A stretch of 64,000 bases of DNA from Sipunculus nudus. Lineage: Eukaryota; Annelida; Sipuncula; Golfingiida; Sipunculidae. The position numbers and the translations under genes were made by a program. The number at the start of each line of letters is the position of its first letter. Positions within the stretch are counted from its first letter, which is position 1. The notes under the pieces were generated by a model. It did not search any database and had not been told where the DNA came from. It saw nothing but the letters and a program-made list of their open reading frames with translations. The DNA lies in assembly GCA_026874595.1 (NCBI GenBank), contig CM049307.1, positions 30,731,079 through 30,795,078 of the forward strand. Reading direction: 5' to 3'. This document shows, one piece after another, positions 10,892 through 24,635 of the stretch.

Positions 10892-11218
10892 TCAGCCTTG
10901 GCTAAGCTGGCTGGCCTGGGCACAAGCAAACTTGTACATCATGTCCCTCATGTCTTTGACCATGACCGTCTCTTGTTTAAGGAAGGCTGGATTACTGGGC
11001 CTGCTTGGTTTCACCCGTTGTCGGAGGAGCTGAGGTGAGCTGAGACCATCAGTATGAGGCTTAAGCAGTTCCTGGGAACTGGGAATTGTTGAATCTGGAG
11101 TAGTCTGGGTCTTGAGCTTGAGGCTATATACTTGATGGTTAAGAGCAATGAGCTGGCAGCAAGTTCTGTAGAACTGCTCCTGTTGTTGCTTTGTTTTGCT
11201 TGAGAGAGTTGCCATCAT
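10892..11218 (-). CDS. Copy 8: array gene, consensus protein
   Basis: Intact majority protein with one synonymous change at a leucine codon near residue 52. Confidence 0.45.
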   Translation of the reverse strand: MMATLSSKTKQQQEQFYRTCCQLIALNHQVYSLKLKTQTTPDSTIPSSQELLKPHTDGLSSPQLLRQRVKPSRPSNPAFLKQETVMVKDMRDMMYKFACAQASQLSQG

Positions 11219-12265
11219 GCAGTTGTGAATGCACAGACAAGAATGACATGGGAGAGTCTCAAACCTGTATATATAGTGGCCAAAGGGCTTGTTGTTGTAT
11301 TCCTTTGATGGACAGTTTGGCCAAACTGTGTGGATTGATCCACTTTGATTAACTGTGGCTGGTTGGATCCAGAGTTACAGTTTGGAAACTGATTGGCAAA
11401 CTGGTCACGGTCAGTGAACACAGATGTCTGTGATGTGTGCTTGGGCCGGGCACACATCAAAAGGCCCAGGCTGTGTTTGTTGTTGTAATTGGGGCCATGC
11501 TGGAAGAGAAACTTGATTGTGTCTGTTTGTATAACCTTGCATGGTTGGAAACAAGTTGGTGATCTTTCAACAAGCATGTTATTCTGCTTCTCCTAAGAGA
11601 TTCAGACTATACCATATTTCCTCAGGAGGCAAATCAAACCAGTAAAATAGACAAAAAATTAAATATAATATATACTGACTTTTAAGAACAAAACAATTTC
11701 TGATCATCAGTGACACCGCAAACAATAAATTAATTTCATATGGTTTGACAGGCTGCTGTTGAATCATGTACATTTGCTTAATAAATATTGTTCATCAGTG
11801 CGGTAAGCTTAATATGGCATAAGATGTTATTCTGGCAAATGTATATAATGATAATAGGTATAAGTACCGCCGTTATTTAGTAGCTGATGATTTAAACAGA
11901 GGAGTTGGATCAAGTTTCTGTTTTCATTATTATATATTCACGCACATTTCATTCTACTTTGATGATATCTATGGAATTGAGACAGGGGATCATAGGTTAT
12001 AAGCCACTCTTTGATAATGTTTTTACCCAGATTGACTGTGGCTAGAATCTAAATACTTATAAATACAGGGGGAATTTCTTGATATTTTGTTTTTGAAATG
12101 CAGGGCGTGTCTCATTTTGATGTCACTGGTGTTTGTGTGCTTGTGCAATGGGTTCATATATTGTTTTGCGGAAGGTGAAAGCAGCGGTAGATTTGGATTA
12201 AGTAATGGCTCTGAGAAGAGCCGTTTTGACTGGCAACAGTCAGAGTGGACTTTGCTAGAAAACTG

Positions 12266-12592
12266 TCAGCCTTGGCTAAGCTGGCTGGCCTGGGCCCAAG
12301 CAAACTTGTACATCATGTCCCTCATGTCTTTGACCATGACCGTCTCTTGTTTAAGGAAGGCTGGATTACTGGGCCTGCTTGGTTTCACCCGTTGTCGGAG
12401 GAGCTGAGGTGAGCTGAGACCATCAGTATGAGGCTTCAGCAGTTCCTGGGAACTGGGAATTGTTTAATCTGGAGTAGTCTGGGTCTTGAGCTTGAGGCTA
12501 TATACTTGATGGTTAAGAGCAATGAGCTGGCAGCAAGTTCTGTAGAACTGCTCCTGTTGTTGCTTTGTTTTGCTTGAGAGAGTTGCCATCAT
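12266..12592 (-). pseudogene. Copy 9: broken by a stop at codon 43
   Basis: Serine 43 TCA has become TAA, truncating the product to 42 residues. Promoter and stem-loop are kept. Copies 16 and 18 share the change and flanking variants, so the dead allele was itself amplified. Confidence 0.6.
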
Positions 12593-13639
12593 GCAGTTGT
12601 GAATGCACAGACAAGAATGACATGGGAGAGTCTCAAACCTGTATATATAGTGGCCAAAGGGCTTGTTGTTGTATTCCTTTGATGGACAGTTTGGCCAAAC
12701 TGTGTGGATTGATCCACTTTGATTAACTGTGGCTGGTTGGATCCAGAGTTACAGTTTGGAAACTGATTGGCAAACTGGTCACGGTCAGTGAACACAGATG
12801 TCTGTGATGTGTGCTTGGGCCGGGCACACATCAAAAGGCCCAGGCTGTGTTTGTTGTTGTAATTGGGGCCATGCTGGAAGAGAAACTTGATTGTGTCTGT
12901 TTGTATAACCTTGCATGGTTGGAAACAAGTTGGTGATCTTTCAACAAGCATGTTATTCTGCTTCTCCTAAGAGATTCAGACTATACCATATTTCCTCAGG
13001 AGGCAAATCAAACCAGTAAATTAGACAAAAAATTAAATATAATATATACTGACTTTTAAGAACAAAACAATTTCTGATCATCAGTGACACGGCAAACAAT
13101 AAATTAATTTCATATGGTTTGACAGGCTGCTGTTGAATCATGTACATTTGCTTAATAAATATTGTTCATCAGTGCGGTAAGCTTAATATGGCATAAGATG
13201 TTATTCTGGCAAATGTATATAATGATAATAGGTATAAGTACGGCCGTTATTTAGTAGCTGATGATTTAAACAGAGGAGTAAGATCAAGTTTCTGTTTTCA
13301 TTATTATATATTCACGCACATTTCATTCTACTTTGATGATATCTATGGAATTGAGACAGGGGATCATAGGTTATAAGCCACTCTTTGATAATGTTTTTAC
13401 CCAGATTGACTGTGGTCAGAATCTAAATACTTATAAATACAGGGGGAATTTCATGATATTTTGTTTTTGAAATGCAGGGCGTGTCTCATTTTGATGTCAC
13501 TGGTGTTTGTGTGCTTGTGCAATGGGTTCATATATTGATTTGCAGAAGGTGAAAGCAGCGGTAGATTTGGATTAAGTAATGGCTCTGAGAAGAGCCGTTT
13601 TGACTGGCAACAGTCAGAGTGGACTTTGCTAGAAAACTG

Positions 13640-13966
13640 TCAGCCTTGGCTAAGCTGGCTGGCCTGGGCACAAGCAAACTTGTACATCATGTCCCTCATG
13701 TCTTTGACCATGACCGTCTCTTGTTTAAGGAAGGCTGGATTACTGGGCCTGCTTGGTTTCACCCGTTGTCAGAGGGGCTGAGGTGAGCTGAGACCATCAG
13801 TATGAGGCTTCAGCAGTTCCTGGGAACTGGGAATTGTTGAATCTGGAGTAGTCTGGGTCTTGAGCTTGAGGCTATATACTTGATGGTTAAGAGCAATGAG
13901 CTGGCAGCAAGTTCTGTAGAACTGCTCCTGTTGTTGCTTTGTTTTGCTTGAGAGAGTTGCCATCAT
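13640..13966 (-). pseudogene. Copy 10: broken by a stop at codon 66
   Basis: It carries the same CGA-to-TGA change as copies 2 and 19 (stop at 13769-13771). The TATA box is two bases longer (TATATATATA), which also opens the frame upstream to 14074. Confidence 0.6.
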
Positions 13967-15015
13967 GCAGTTGTGAATGCACAGACAAGAATGACATGGG
14001 AGAGTCTCAAACCTGTATATATATAGTGGCCAAAGGGCTTGTTGTTGTATTCCTTTGATGGACAGTTTGGCCAAACTGTGTGGATTGATCCACTTTGATT
14101 AACTGTGGCTGGTTGGATCCAGAGTTACAGTTTGGAAACTGATTGGCAAACTGGTCACGGTCAGTGAACACAGATGTCTGTGATGTGTGCTTGGGCCGGG
14201 CACACATCAAAAGGCCCAGGCTGTGTTTGTTGTTGTAATTGGGGCCATGCTGGAAGAGAAACTTGATTGTGTCTGTTTGTATAACCTTGCATGGTTGGAA
14301 ACAAGTTGGTGATCTTTCAACAAGCATGTTATTCTGCTTCTCCTAAGAGATTCAGACTATACCATATTTCCTCAGGAGGCAAATCAAACCAGTAAAATAG
14401 ACAAAAAATTAAATATAATATATACTGACTTTTAAGAACAAAACAATTTCTGATCATCAGTGACACCGCAAACAATAAATTAATTTCATATGGTTTGACA
14501 GGCTGCTGTTGAATCATGTACATTTGCTTAATAAATATTGTTCATCAGTGCGGTAAGCTTAATATGGCATAAAATGTTATTCTGGCAAATGTATATAATG
14601 ATAATAGGTATAAGTACGGCCGTTATTTAGTAGCTGATGATTTAAACAGAGGAGTTAGATCAAGTTTCTGTTTTCATTATTATATATTCACGCACATTTC
14701 ATTCTACTTTGATGATATCTATGGAATTGAGACAGGCGATCATAGGTTATAAGCCACTCTTTGATAATGTTTTTACCCAGATTGACTGTGGTCAGAATCT
14801 AAATACTTATAAATACAGGGGGAATTTCATGATATTTTGTTTTTGAAATGCAGGGCGTGTCTCATTTTGATGTCACTGGTATTTGTGTGCTTGTGCAATG
14901 GGTTCATATATTGTTTTGCAGAAGGTGAAAGCAGCGGTAGATTTGGATTAAGTAATGGGTCTGAGAAGAGCCGTTTTGACTGGCAACAGTCAGAGTGGAC
15001 TTTGCTAGAAAACTG

Positions 15016-15342
15016 TCAGCCTTGGCTAAGCTGGCTGGCCTGGGCACAAGCAAACTTGTACATCATGTCCCTCATGTCTTTGACCATGACCGTCTCTTGT
15101 TTAAGGAAGGCTGGATTACTGGGCCTGCTTGGTTTCACCCGTTGTCGGAGGAGCTGAGGTGAGCTGAGACCATCAGTATGAGGCTTCAGCAGTTCCTGGG
15201 AACTGGGAATTGTTGAATCTGGAGTAGTCTGGGTCTTGAGCTTGAGGCTATATACTTGATGGTTAAGAGCAATGAGCTGGCAGCAAGTTCTGTAGAACTG
15301 CTCCTGTTGTTGCTTTGTTTTGCTTGAGAGAGTTGCCATCAT
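15016..15342 (-). CDS. Copy 11: array gene with a damaged stem-loop
   Basis: The majority protein is intact. The stem-loop at 14957-14972 reads AGACCC in its 3' arm, mispairing the second base pair of the stem, which should weaken SLBP recognition. Confidence 0.42.
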   Translation of the reverse strand: MMATLSSKTKQQQEQFYRTCCQLIALNHQVYSLKLKTQTTPDSTIPSSQELLKPHTDGLSSPQLLRQRVKPSRPSNPAFLKQETVMVKDMRDMMYKFACAQASQLSQG

Positions 15343-16389
15343 GCAGTTGTGAATGCACAGACAAGAATGACATGGGAGAGTCTCAAACCTGTATATATAG
15401 TGGCCAAAGGGCTTGTTGTTGTATTCCTTTGATGGACAGTTTGGCCAAACTGTGTGGATTGATCCACTTTGATTAACTGTGGCTGGTTGGATTCAGAGTT
15501 ACAGTTTGGAAACTGATTGGCAAACTGGTCACGGTCAGTGAACACAGATGTCTGTGATGTGTGCTTGGGCCGGGCACACATCAAAAGGCCCAGGCTGTGT
15601 TTGTTGTTGTAATTGGGGCCATGCTGGAAGAGAAACTTGATTGTGTCTGTTTGTATAACCTTGCATGGTTGGAAACAAGTTGGTGATCTTTCAACAAGCA
15701 TGTTATTCTGCTTCTCCTAAGAGATTCAGACTATACCATATTTCCTCAGGAGGCAAATCAAACCAGTAAAATAGACAAAAAACTAAATATAATATATACT
15801 GACTTTTAAGAACAAAACAATTTCTGATCATCAGTGATACCGCAAACAATAAATTAATTTCATATGGTTTGACAGGCTGCTGTTGAATCATGTACATTTG
15901 CCTAATAAATATTGTTCATCAGTGCGGTAAGCTTTATATGGCATAGGATGTTATTCTGGCAAATGTATATAATGATAATAGGTATAAGTACGGCCGTTAT
16001 TTAGTAGCTGATGATTTAAACAGAGGAGTTAGATCAAGTTTCTGTTTTCATTATTATATATTCACGCACATTTCATTCTACTTTGATGATATCTATGGAA
16101 TTGAGACAGGGGATCATAGGTTATAAGCCACTCTTTGATAATGTTTTTACCCAGATTGACTGTGGTCAGAATCTAAATACTTATAAATACAGGGGGAATT
16201 TCATGATATTTTGTTTTTGAAATGCAGGGCGTGTCTCATTTTGATGTCACTGGTATTTGTGTGCTTGTGCAATGGGTTCATATATTGTTTTGCAGAAGGT
16301 GAAAGCAGCGGTAGATTTGGATTAAGTAATGGGTCTGAGAAGAGCCGTTTTGACTGGCAACAGTCAGAGTGGACTTTGCTAGAAAACTG

Positions 16390-16716
16390 TCAGCCTTGGC
16401 TAAGCTGGCTGGCCTGGGCACAAGCAAACTTGTACATCATGTCCCTCATGTCTTTGACCATGACCGTCTCTTGTTTAAGGAAGGCTGGATTACTGGGCCT
16501 GCTTGGTTTCACCCGTTGTCGGAGGAGCTGAGGTGAGCTGAGACCATCAGTATGAGGCTTCAGCAGTTCCTGGGAACTGGGAATTGTTGAATCTGGAGTA
16601 GTCTGGGTCTTGAGCTTGAGGCTATATACTTGATGGTTAAGAGCAATGAGCTGGCAGCAAGTTCTGTAGAACTGCTCCTGTTGTTGCTTTGTTTTGCTTG
16701 AGAGAGTTGCCATCAT
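16390..16716 (-). CDS. Copy 12: array gene with a damaged stem-loop
   Basis: The majority protein is intact. It shares the stem mispair of copy 11 (16331-16346), so the two units descend from one changed unit. Confidence 0.42.
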   Translation of the reverse strand: MMATLSSKTKQQQEQFYRTCCQLIALNHQVYSLKLKTQTTPDSTIPSSQELLKPHTDGLSSPQLLRQRVKPSRPSNPAFLKQETVMVKDMRDMMYKFACAQASQLSQG

Positions 16717-17763
16717 GCAGTTGTGAATGCACAGACAAGAATGACATGGGAGAGTCTCAAACCTGTATATATAGTGGCCAAAGGGCTTGTTGTTGTATTC
16801 CTTTGATGGACAGTTTGGCCAAACTGTGTGGATTGATCCACTTTGATTAACTGTGGCTGGTTGGATCCAGAGTTACAGTTTGGAAACTGATTGGCAAACT
16901 GGTCACGGTCAGTGAACACAGATGTCTGTGATGTGTGCTTGGGCCGGGCACACATCAAAAGGCCCAGGCTGTGTTTGTTGTTGTAATTGGGGCCATGCTG
17001 GAAGAGAAACTTGATTGTGTCTGTTTGTATAACCTTGCATGGTTGGAAACAAGTTGGTGATCTTTCAACAAGCATGTTATTCTGCTTCTCCTAAGAGATT
17101 CAGACTATACCATATTTCCTCAGGAGGCAAATCAAACCAGTAAAATAGACAAAAAACTAAATATAATATATACTGACTTTTAAGAACAAAACAATTTCTG
17201 ATCATCAGTGATACCGCAAACAATAAATTAATTTCATATGGTTTGACAGGCTGCTGTTGAATCATGTACATTTGCCTAATAAATATTGGTCATCAGTGCG
17301 GTAAGCTTTATATGGCATAAGATGTTATTCTGGCAAATGTATATAATGATAATAGGTATAAGTACGGCCGTTATTTAGTAGCTGATGATTTAAACAGAGG
17401 AGTTAAATCAAGTTTCTGTTTTCATTATTAATTATTTACGCACATTTCATTCTACTTTGATGATATCTATGGAATTGAGACAGGGGATCATAGGTTATAA
17501 GCCACTCTTTGATAATGTTTTTACCCAGATTGACTGTGGTCAAAATCTAAATACTTATAAAATAAGGGGGAATTTCATGATATTTTGTTTTTGAAATGCA
17601 GGGCGTGTCTCATTTTGATGTCACTGGTGTTTGTGTGCTTGCGCAATGGGTTCATATATTGTTTTGCAGAAGGTGAAAGCAGCGGTAGATTTGGATTAAG
17701 TAATGGCTCTGAGAAGAGCCGTTTTGACTGGCAACAGTCAGAGTGGACTTTGCTAGTCAACTG

Positions 17764-18090
17764 TCAGCCTTGGCTAAGCTGGCTGGCCTGGGCACAAGCA
17801 AACTTGTACATCATGTCCCTCATGTCTTTGACCATGACCGTCTCTTGTTTAAGGAAGGCTGGATTACTGGGCCTGCTTGGTTTCACCCGTTGTCGGAGGA
17901 GCTGAGGTGAGCTGAGACCATCAGTATGAGGCTTCAGCAGTTCCTGGGAACTGGGAATTGTTGAATCTGGAGTAGTCTGGGTCTTGAGCTTGAGGCTATA
18001 TACTTGATGGTTAAGAGCAATGAGCTGGCAGCAAGTTCTGTAGAACTGCTCCTGTTGTTGCTTTGTTTTGCTTGAGAGAGTTGCCATCAT
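17764..18090 (-). CDS. Copy 13: array gene, consensus protein
   Basis: Intact majority protein. The upstream region has several private substitutions, for example near 18288-18310. Confidence 0.45.
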   Translation of the reverse strand: MMATLSSKTKQQQEQFYRTCCQLIALNHQVYSLKLKTQTTPDSTIPSSQELLKPHTDGLSSPQLLRQRVKPSRPSNPAFLKQETVMVKDMRDMMYKFACAQASQLSQG

Positions 18091-19137
18091 GCAGTTGTGA
18101 ATGCACAGACAAGAATGACATGGGAGAGTCTCAAACCTGTATATATAGTGGCCAAAGGACTTGTTGTTGTATTCCTTTGATGGACAGTTTGGCCAAACTG
18201 TGTGGATTGATCCACTTTGATTAACTGTGGCTGGTTGGATCCAGAGTTACAGTTTGGAAACTGATTGGCAAACTGGTCACGGTCAGTAAACTCAGATGTC
18301 TGTGATGAGTGCTTGGGCCGGGCACACATCAAAAGGCCCAGGCTGTGTTTGTTGTTGTAATTGGGGCCATGGTGGAAGAGAAACTTGATTGTGTCTGTTT
18401 GTATAACCTTGCATGGTTGGAAACAAGTTGGTGATCTTTCAACAAGCATGTTATTCTGCTTCTCCTAAGAGATTCAGACTATACCATATTTCCTCAGGAG
18501 GCAAATCAAACCAGTAAAATAGACAAAAAATTAAATATAATATATACTGACTTTTAAGAACAAAACAATTTCTGATTATCAGTGACACCGCAAACAATAA
18601 ATTAATTTCATATGGTTTGACAGGCTGCTGTTGAATCATGTACATTTGCTTAATAAATATTGTTCATCAGTGCGGTAAGCTTAATATGGCATAAGATGTT
18701 ATTCTGGCAAATGTATATAATGATAATAGGTATAAGTACGGCCGTTATTTAGTAGCTGATGATTTAAACAGAGTAGTTAGATCAAGTTTCTGTTTTCATT
18801 ATTATATATTCACGCACATTTCATTCTACTTTGATGATATCTATGGAATTGAGACAGGGGATCATAGGTTATAAGCCGCTCTTTGATAATGTTTTTACCA
18901 AGATTGACTGTGGTCAGAATCTAAATACTTATAAATACAGGGGGAATTTCATGATATTTTGTTTTTGAAATGCAGGGCGTGTCTCATTTTGATGTCACTG
19001 GTGTTTGTGTGCTTGTGCAATGGGTTCATATATTGTTTTGCAGAAGGTGAAAGCAGCGGTAGATTTGGATTAAGTAATGGCTCTGAGAAGAGCCGTTTTG
19101 ACTGGCAACAGTCAGAGTGGACTTTGCTAGTCAACTG

Positions 19138-19464
19138 TCAGCCTTGGCTAGGCTGGCTGGCCTGGGCACAAGAAAACTTGTACATCATGTCCCTCATGTC
19201 TTTGACCATGACCGTCTCTTGTTTAAGGAAGGCTGGATTACTGGGCCTGCTTGGTTTCACCCGTTGTCGGAGGAGCTGAGGTGAGCTGAGACCATCAGTA
19301 TGAGGCTTCAGCAGTTCCTGGGAACTGGGAATTGTTGAATCTGGAGTAGTCTGGGTCTTGAGCTTGAGGCTATATACTTGATGGTTAAGAGCAATGAGCT
19401 GGCAGCAAGTTCTGTAGAACTGCTCCTGTTGTTGCTTTGTTTTGCTTGAGAGAGTTGCCATCAT
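19138..19464 (-). CDS. Copy 14: array gene, A98S and L105P
   Basis: The frame is intact. The TATA box is altered to TTTATATG by a substitution at 19520, so the promoter may be weaker. Flanking variants link it to copies 1 and 7. Confidence 0.42.
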   Translation of the reverse strand: MMATLSSKTKQQQEQFYRTCCQLIALNHQVYSLKLKTQTTPDSTIPSSQELLKPHTDGLSSPQLLRQRVKPSRPSNPAFLKQETVMVKDMRDMMYKFSCAQASQPSQG

Positions 19465-20511
19465 GCAGTTGTGACTGCACAGACAAGAATGACATGGGAG
19501 AATCTCAAACCTGCATATAAAGTGGCCAAAGGGCTTGTTGTTGTATTCCTTTGATGGACAGTTTGGCCAAACTGTGTGGATTGATCCACTTTGATTAACT
19601 GTGGCTGGTTGGATTCAGAGTTACAGTTTGGAAACTGATTGGCAAACTGGTCACGGTCAGTGAACACAGATGTCTGTGATGTGTGCTTGGGTCGGGCACA
19701 CATCAAAAGGCCCAGGCTGTGTTTGTTGTTGTAATTGGGGCCATGCTGGAAGAGAAACTTGATTGTGTCTGTTTGTATAACCTTGCATGGTTGGAAACAA
19801 GTTGGTGATCTTTCAACAAGCATGTTATTCTGCTTCTCCTAAGAGATTCAGACTATACCATATTTCCTCAGGAGGCAAATCAAACCAGTAAAATAGACAA
19901 AAAACTAAATATAATATATACTGACTTTTAAGAACAAAACAATTTCTGATCATCAGTGATACCGCAAACAATAAATTAATTTCATATGGTTTGACAGGCT
20001 GCTGTTGAATCATGTACATTTGCCTAATAAATATTGTTCATCAGTGCGGTAAGCTTAATATGGCATAAGATGTTATTCTGGCAAATGTATATAATGATAA
20101 TAGGTATAAGTACGGCCGTTATTTAGTAGCTGATGATTTAAACAGAGGAGTTAGATCAAGTTTCTGTTTTCATTATTATATATTCACGCACATTTCATTC
20201 TACTTTGATGATATCTATGGAATTGAGACAGGGGATCATAGGTTATAAGCCACTCTTTGATAATGTTTTTACCCAGATTGACTGTGGTCAGAATCTAAAT
20301 ACTTATAAATACAGGGGGAATTTCATGATATTTTGTTTTTGAAATGCAGGGCGTGTCTCATTTTGATGTCACTGGTATTTGTGTGCTTGTGCAATGGGTT
20401 CATATATTGTTTTGCAGAAGGTGAAAGCAGCGGTAGATTTGGATTAAGTAATGGCTCTGAGAAGAGCCGTTTTGACTGGCAACAGTCAGAGTGGACTTTG
20501 CTAGAAAACTG

Positions 20512-20838
20512 TCAGCCTTGGCTAAGCTGGCTGGCCTGGGCACAAGCAAACTTGTACATCATGTCCCTCATGTCTTTGACCATGACCGTCTCTTGTTTAA
20601 GGAAGGCTGGATTACTGGGCCTGCTTGGTTTCACCCGTTGTCGGAGGAGCTGAGGTGAGCTGAGACCATCAGTATGAGGCTTCAGCAGTTCCTGGGAACT
20701 GGGAATTGTTGAATCTGGAGTAGTCTGGGTCTTGAGCTTGAGGCTATATACTTGATGGTTAAGAGCAATGAGCTGGCAGCAAGTTCTGTAGAACTGCTCC
20801 TGTTGTTGCTTTGTTTTGCTTGAGAGAGTTGCCATCAT
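20512..20838 (-). CDS. Copy 15: array gene, TATA box two bases longer
   Basis: Intact majority protein. The box is TATATATATA as in copies 10 and 19. The longer box opens the frame upstream to 20946, but the expected start remains the double ATG at 20838. Confidence 0.45.
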   Translation of the reverse strand: MMATLSSKTKQQQEQFYRTCCQLIALNHQVYSLKLKTQTTPDSTIPSSQELLKPHTDGLSSPQLLRQRVKPSRPSNPAFLKQETVMVKDMRDMMYKFACAQASQLSQG

Positions 20839-21887
20839 GCAGTTGTGAATGCACAGACAAGAATGACATGGGAGAGTCTCAAACCTGTATATATATAGTG
20901 GCCAAAGGGCTTGTTGTTGTATTCCTTTGATGGACAGTTTGGCCAAACTGTGTGGATTGATCCACTTTGATTAACTGTGGCTGGTTGGATCCAGAGTTAC
21001 AGTTTGGAAACTGATTGGCAAACTGGTCACGGTCAGTGAACACAGATGTCTGTGATGTGTGCTTGGGCCGGGCACACATCAAAAGGCCCAGGCTGTGTTT
21101 GTTGTTGTAATTGGGGCCATGCTGGAAGAGAAACTTGATTGTGTCTGTTTGTATAACCTTGCATGGTTGGAAACAAGTTGGTGATCTTTCAACAAGCATG
21201 TTATTCTGCTTCTCCTAAGAGATTCAGACTATACCATATTTCCTCAGGAGGCAAATCAAACCAGTAAAATAGACAAAAAATTAAATATAATATATACTGA
21301 CTTTTAAGAACAAAACAATTTCTGATCATCAGTGACACCGCAAACAATAAATTAATTTATTATGGTTTGACAGGCTGCTGTTGAATCATGTACATTTGCT
21401 TAATAAATATTGTTCATCAGTGCGGTAAGCTTAATATGGCATAAGATGTTATTCTGGCAAATGTATATAATGATAATAGGTATAAGTACGGCCGTTATTT
21501 AGTAGCTGATGATTTAAACAGAGGAGTTGGATCAAGTTTCTGTTTTCATTATTATATATTCACGCACATTTCATTCTACTTTGATGATATCTATGGAATT
21601 GAGACAGGGGATCATAGGTTATAAGCCACTCTTTGATAATGTTTTTACCCAGATTGACTGTGGTTAGAATCTAAATACTTATAAATACAGGGGGAATTTC
21701 ATGATATTTTGTTTTTGAAATGCAGGGCGTGTCTCATTTTGATGTCACTGGTGTTTGTGTGCTTGTGCAATGGGTTCATATATTGTTTTGCAGAAGGTGA
21801 AAGCAGCGGTAGATTTGGATTAAGTAATGGCTCTGAGAAGAGCCGTTTTGACTGGCAACAGTCAGAGTGGACTTTGCTAGAAAACTG

Positions 21888-22214
21888 TCAGCCTTGGCTA
21901 AGCTGGCTGGCCTGGGCCCAAGCAAACTTGTACATCATGTCCCTCATGTCTTTGACCATGACCGTCTCTTGTTTAAGGAAGGCTGGATTACTGGGCCTGC
22001 TTGGTTTCACCCGTTGTCGGAGGAGCTGAGGTGAGCTGAGACCATCAGTATGAGGCTTCAGCAGTTCCTGGGAACTGGGAATTGTTTAATCTGGAGTAGT
22101 CTGGGTCTTGAGCTTGAGGCTATATACTTGATGGTTAAGAGCAATGAGCTGGCAGCAAGTTCTGTAGAACTGCTCCTGTTGTGGCTTTGTTTTGCTTGAG
22201 AGAGTTGCCATCAT
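21888..22214 (-). pseudogene. Copy 16: broken by a stop at codon 43
   Basis: Same TAA as copies 9 and 18, plus Q11P in the N-terminal part. Confidence 0.6.
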
Positions 22215-23261
22215 GCAGTTGTGAATGCACAGACAAGAATGACATGGGAGAGTCTCAAACCTGTATATATAGTGGCCAAAGGGCTTGTTGTTGTATTCCT
22301 TTGATGGACAGTTTGGCCAAACTGTGTGGATTGATCCACTTTGATTAACTGTGGCTGGTTGGATTCAGAGTTACAGTTTGGAAACTGATTGGCAAACTGG
22401 TCACGGTCAGTGAACACAGATGTCTGTGATGTGTGCTTGGGCCGGGCAAACATCAAAAGGCCCAGGCTGTGTTTGTTGTTGTAATTGGGGCCATGCTGGA
22501 AGAGAAACTTGATTGTGTCTGTTTGTATAACCTTGCATGGTTGGAAACAAGTTGGTGATCTTTCAACAAGCATGTTATTCTGCTTCTCCTAAGAGATTCA
22601 GACTATACCATATTTCCTCAGGAGGCAAATCAAACCAGTAAAATAGACAAAAAACTAAATATAATATATACTGACTTTTAAGAACAAAACAATTTCTGAT
22701 CATCAGTGATACCGCAAACAATAAATTAATTTCATATGGTTTGACAGGCTGCTGTTGAATCATGTACATTTGCCTAATAAATATTGTTCATCAGTGCGGT
22801 AAGCTTTATATGGCATAAGATGTTATTCTGGCAAATGTATATAATGATAATAGGTATAAGTACGGCCGTTATTTAGTAGCTGATGATTTAAACAGAGGAG
22901 TTAGATCAAGTTTCTGTTTTCATTATTATATATTCACGCACATTTCATTCTACTTTGATGATATCTATGGAATTGAGACAGGGGATCATAGGTTATAAGC
23001 CACTCTTTGATAATGTTTTTACCCAGATTGACTGTGGTCAGAATCTAAATACTTATAAATACAGGGGGAATTTCATGATATTTTGTTTTTGAAATGCAGG
23101 GCGTGTCTCATTTTGATGTCACTGGTATTTGTGTGCTTGTGCAATGGGTTCATATATTGTTTTGCAGAAGGTGAAAGCAGCGGTAGATTTGGATTAAGTA
23201 ATGGCTCTGAGAAGAGCCGTTTTGACTGGCAACAGTCAGAGTGGACTTTGCTAGAAAACTG

Positions 23262-23588
23262 TCAGCCTTGGCTAAGCTGGCTGGCCTGGGCACAAGCAAA
23301 CTTGTACATCATGTCCCTCATGTCTTTGACCATGACCGTCTCTTGTTTAAGGAAGGCTGGATTACTGGGCCTGCTTGGTTTCACCCGTTGTCGGAGGAGC
23401 TGAGGTGAGCTGAGACCATCAGTATGAGGCTTCAGCAGTTCCTGGGAACTGGGAATTGTTGAATCTGGAGTAGTCTGGGTCTTGAGCTTGAGGCTATATA
23501 CTTGATGGTTAAGAGCAATGAGCTGGCAGCAAGTTCTGTAGAACTGCTCCTGTTGTTGCTTTGTTTTGCTTGAGAGAGTTGCCATCAT
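23262..23588 (-). CDS. Copy 17: array gene, consensus protein
   Basis: Intact majority protein with intact promoter and stem-loop. It lies between two dead copies. Confidence 0.45.
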   Translation of the reverse strand: MMATLSSKTKQQQEQFYRTCCQLIALNHQVYSLKLKTQTTPDSTIPSSQELLKPHTDGLSSPQLLRQRVKPSRPSNPAFLKQETVMVKDMRDMMYKFACAQASQLSQG

Positions 23589-24635
23589 GCAGTTGTGAAT
23601 GCACAGACAAGAATGACATGGGAGAGTCTCAAACCTGTATATATAGTGGCCAAAGGGCTTGTTGTTGTATTCCTTTGATGGACAGTTTGGCCAAACTGTG
23701 TGGATTGATCCACTTTGATTAACTGTGGCTGGTTGGATCCAGAGTTACAGTTTGGAAACTGATTGGCAAACTGGTCACGGTCAGTGAACACAGATGTCTG
23801 TGATGTGTGCTTGGGCCGGGCACACATCAAAAGGCCCAGGCTGTGTTTGTTGTTGTAATTGGGGCCATGCTGGAAGAGAAACTTGATTGTGTCTGTTTGT
23901 ATAACCTTGCATGGTTGGAAACAAGTTGGTGATCTTTCAACAAGCATGTTATTCTGCTTCTCCTAAGAGATTCAGACTATACCATATTTCCTCAGGAGGC
24001 AAATCAAACCAGTAAAATAGACAAAAAATTAAATATAATATATACTGACTTTTAAGAACAAAACAATTTCTGATCATCAGTGACACCGCAAACAATAAAT
24101 TAATTTATTATGGTTTGACAGGCTGCTGTTGAATCATGTACATTTGCTTAATAAATATTGTTCATCAGTGCGGTAAGCTTAATATGGCATAAGATGTTAT
24201 TCTGGCAAATGTATATAATGATAATAGGTATAAGTACGGCCGTTATTTAGTAGCTGATGATTTAAACAGAGGAGTTGGATCAAGTTTCTGTTTTCATTAT
24301 TATATATTCACGCACATTTCATTCTACTTTGATGATATCTATGGAATTGAGACAGGGGATCATAGGTTATAAGCCACTCTTTGATAATGTTTTTACCCAG
24401 ATTGACTGTGGTTAGAATCTAAATACTTATAAATACAGGGGGAATTTCATGATATTTTGTTTTTGAAATGCAGGGCGTGTCTCATTTTGATGTCACTGGT
24501 GTTTGTGTGCTTGTGCAATGGGTTCATATATTGTTTTGCAGAAGGTGAAAGCAGCGGTAGATTTGGATTAAGTAATGGCTCTGAGAAGAGCCGTTTTGAC
24601 TGGCAACAGTCAGAGTGGACTTTGCTAGAAAACTG

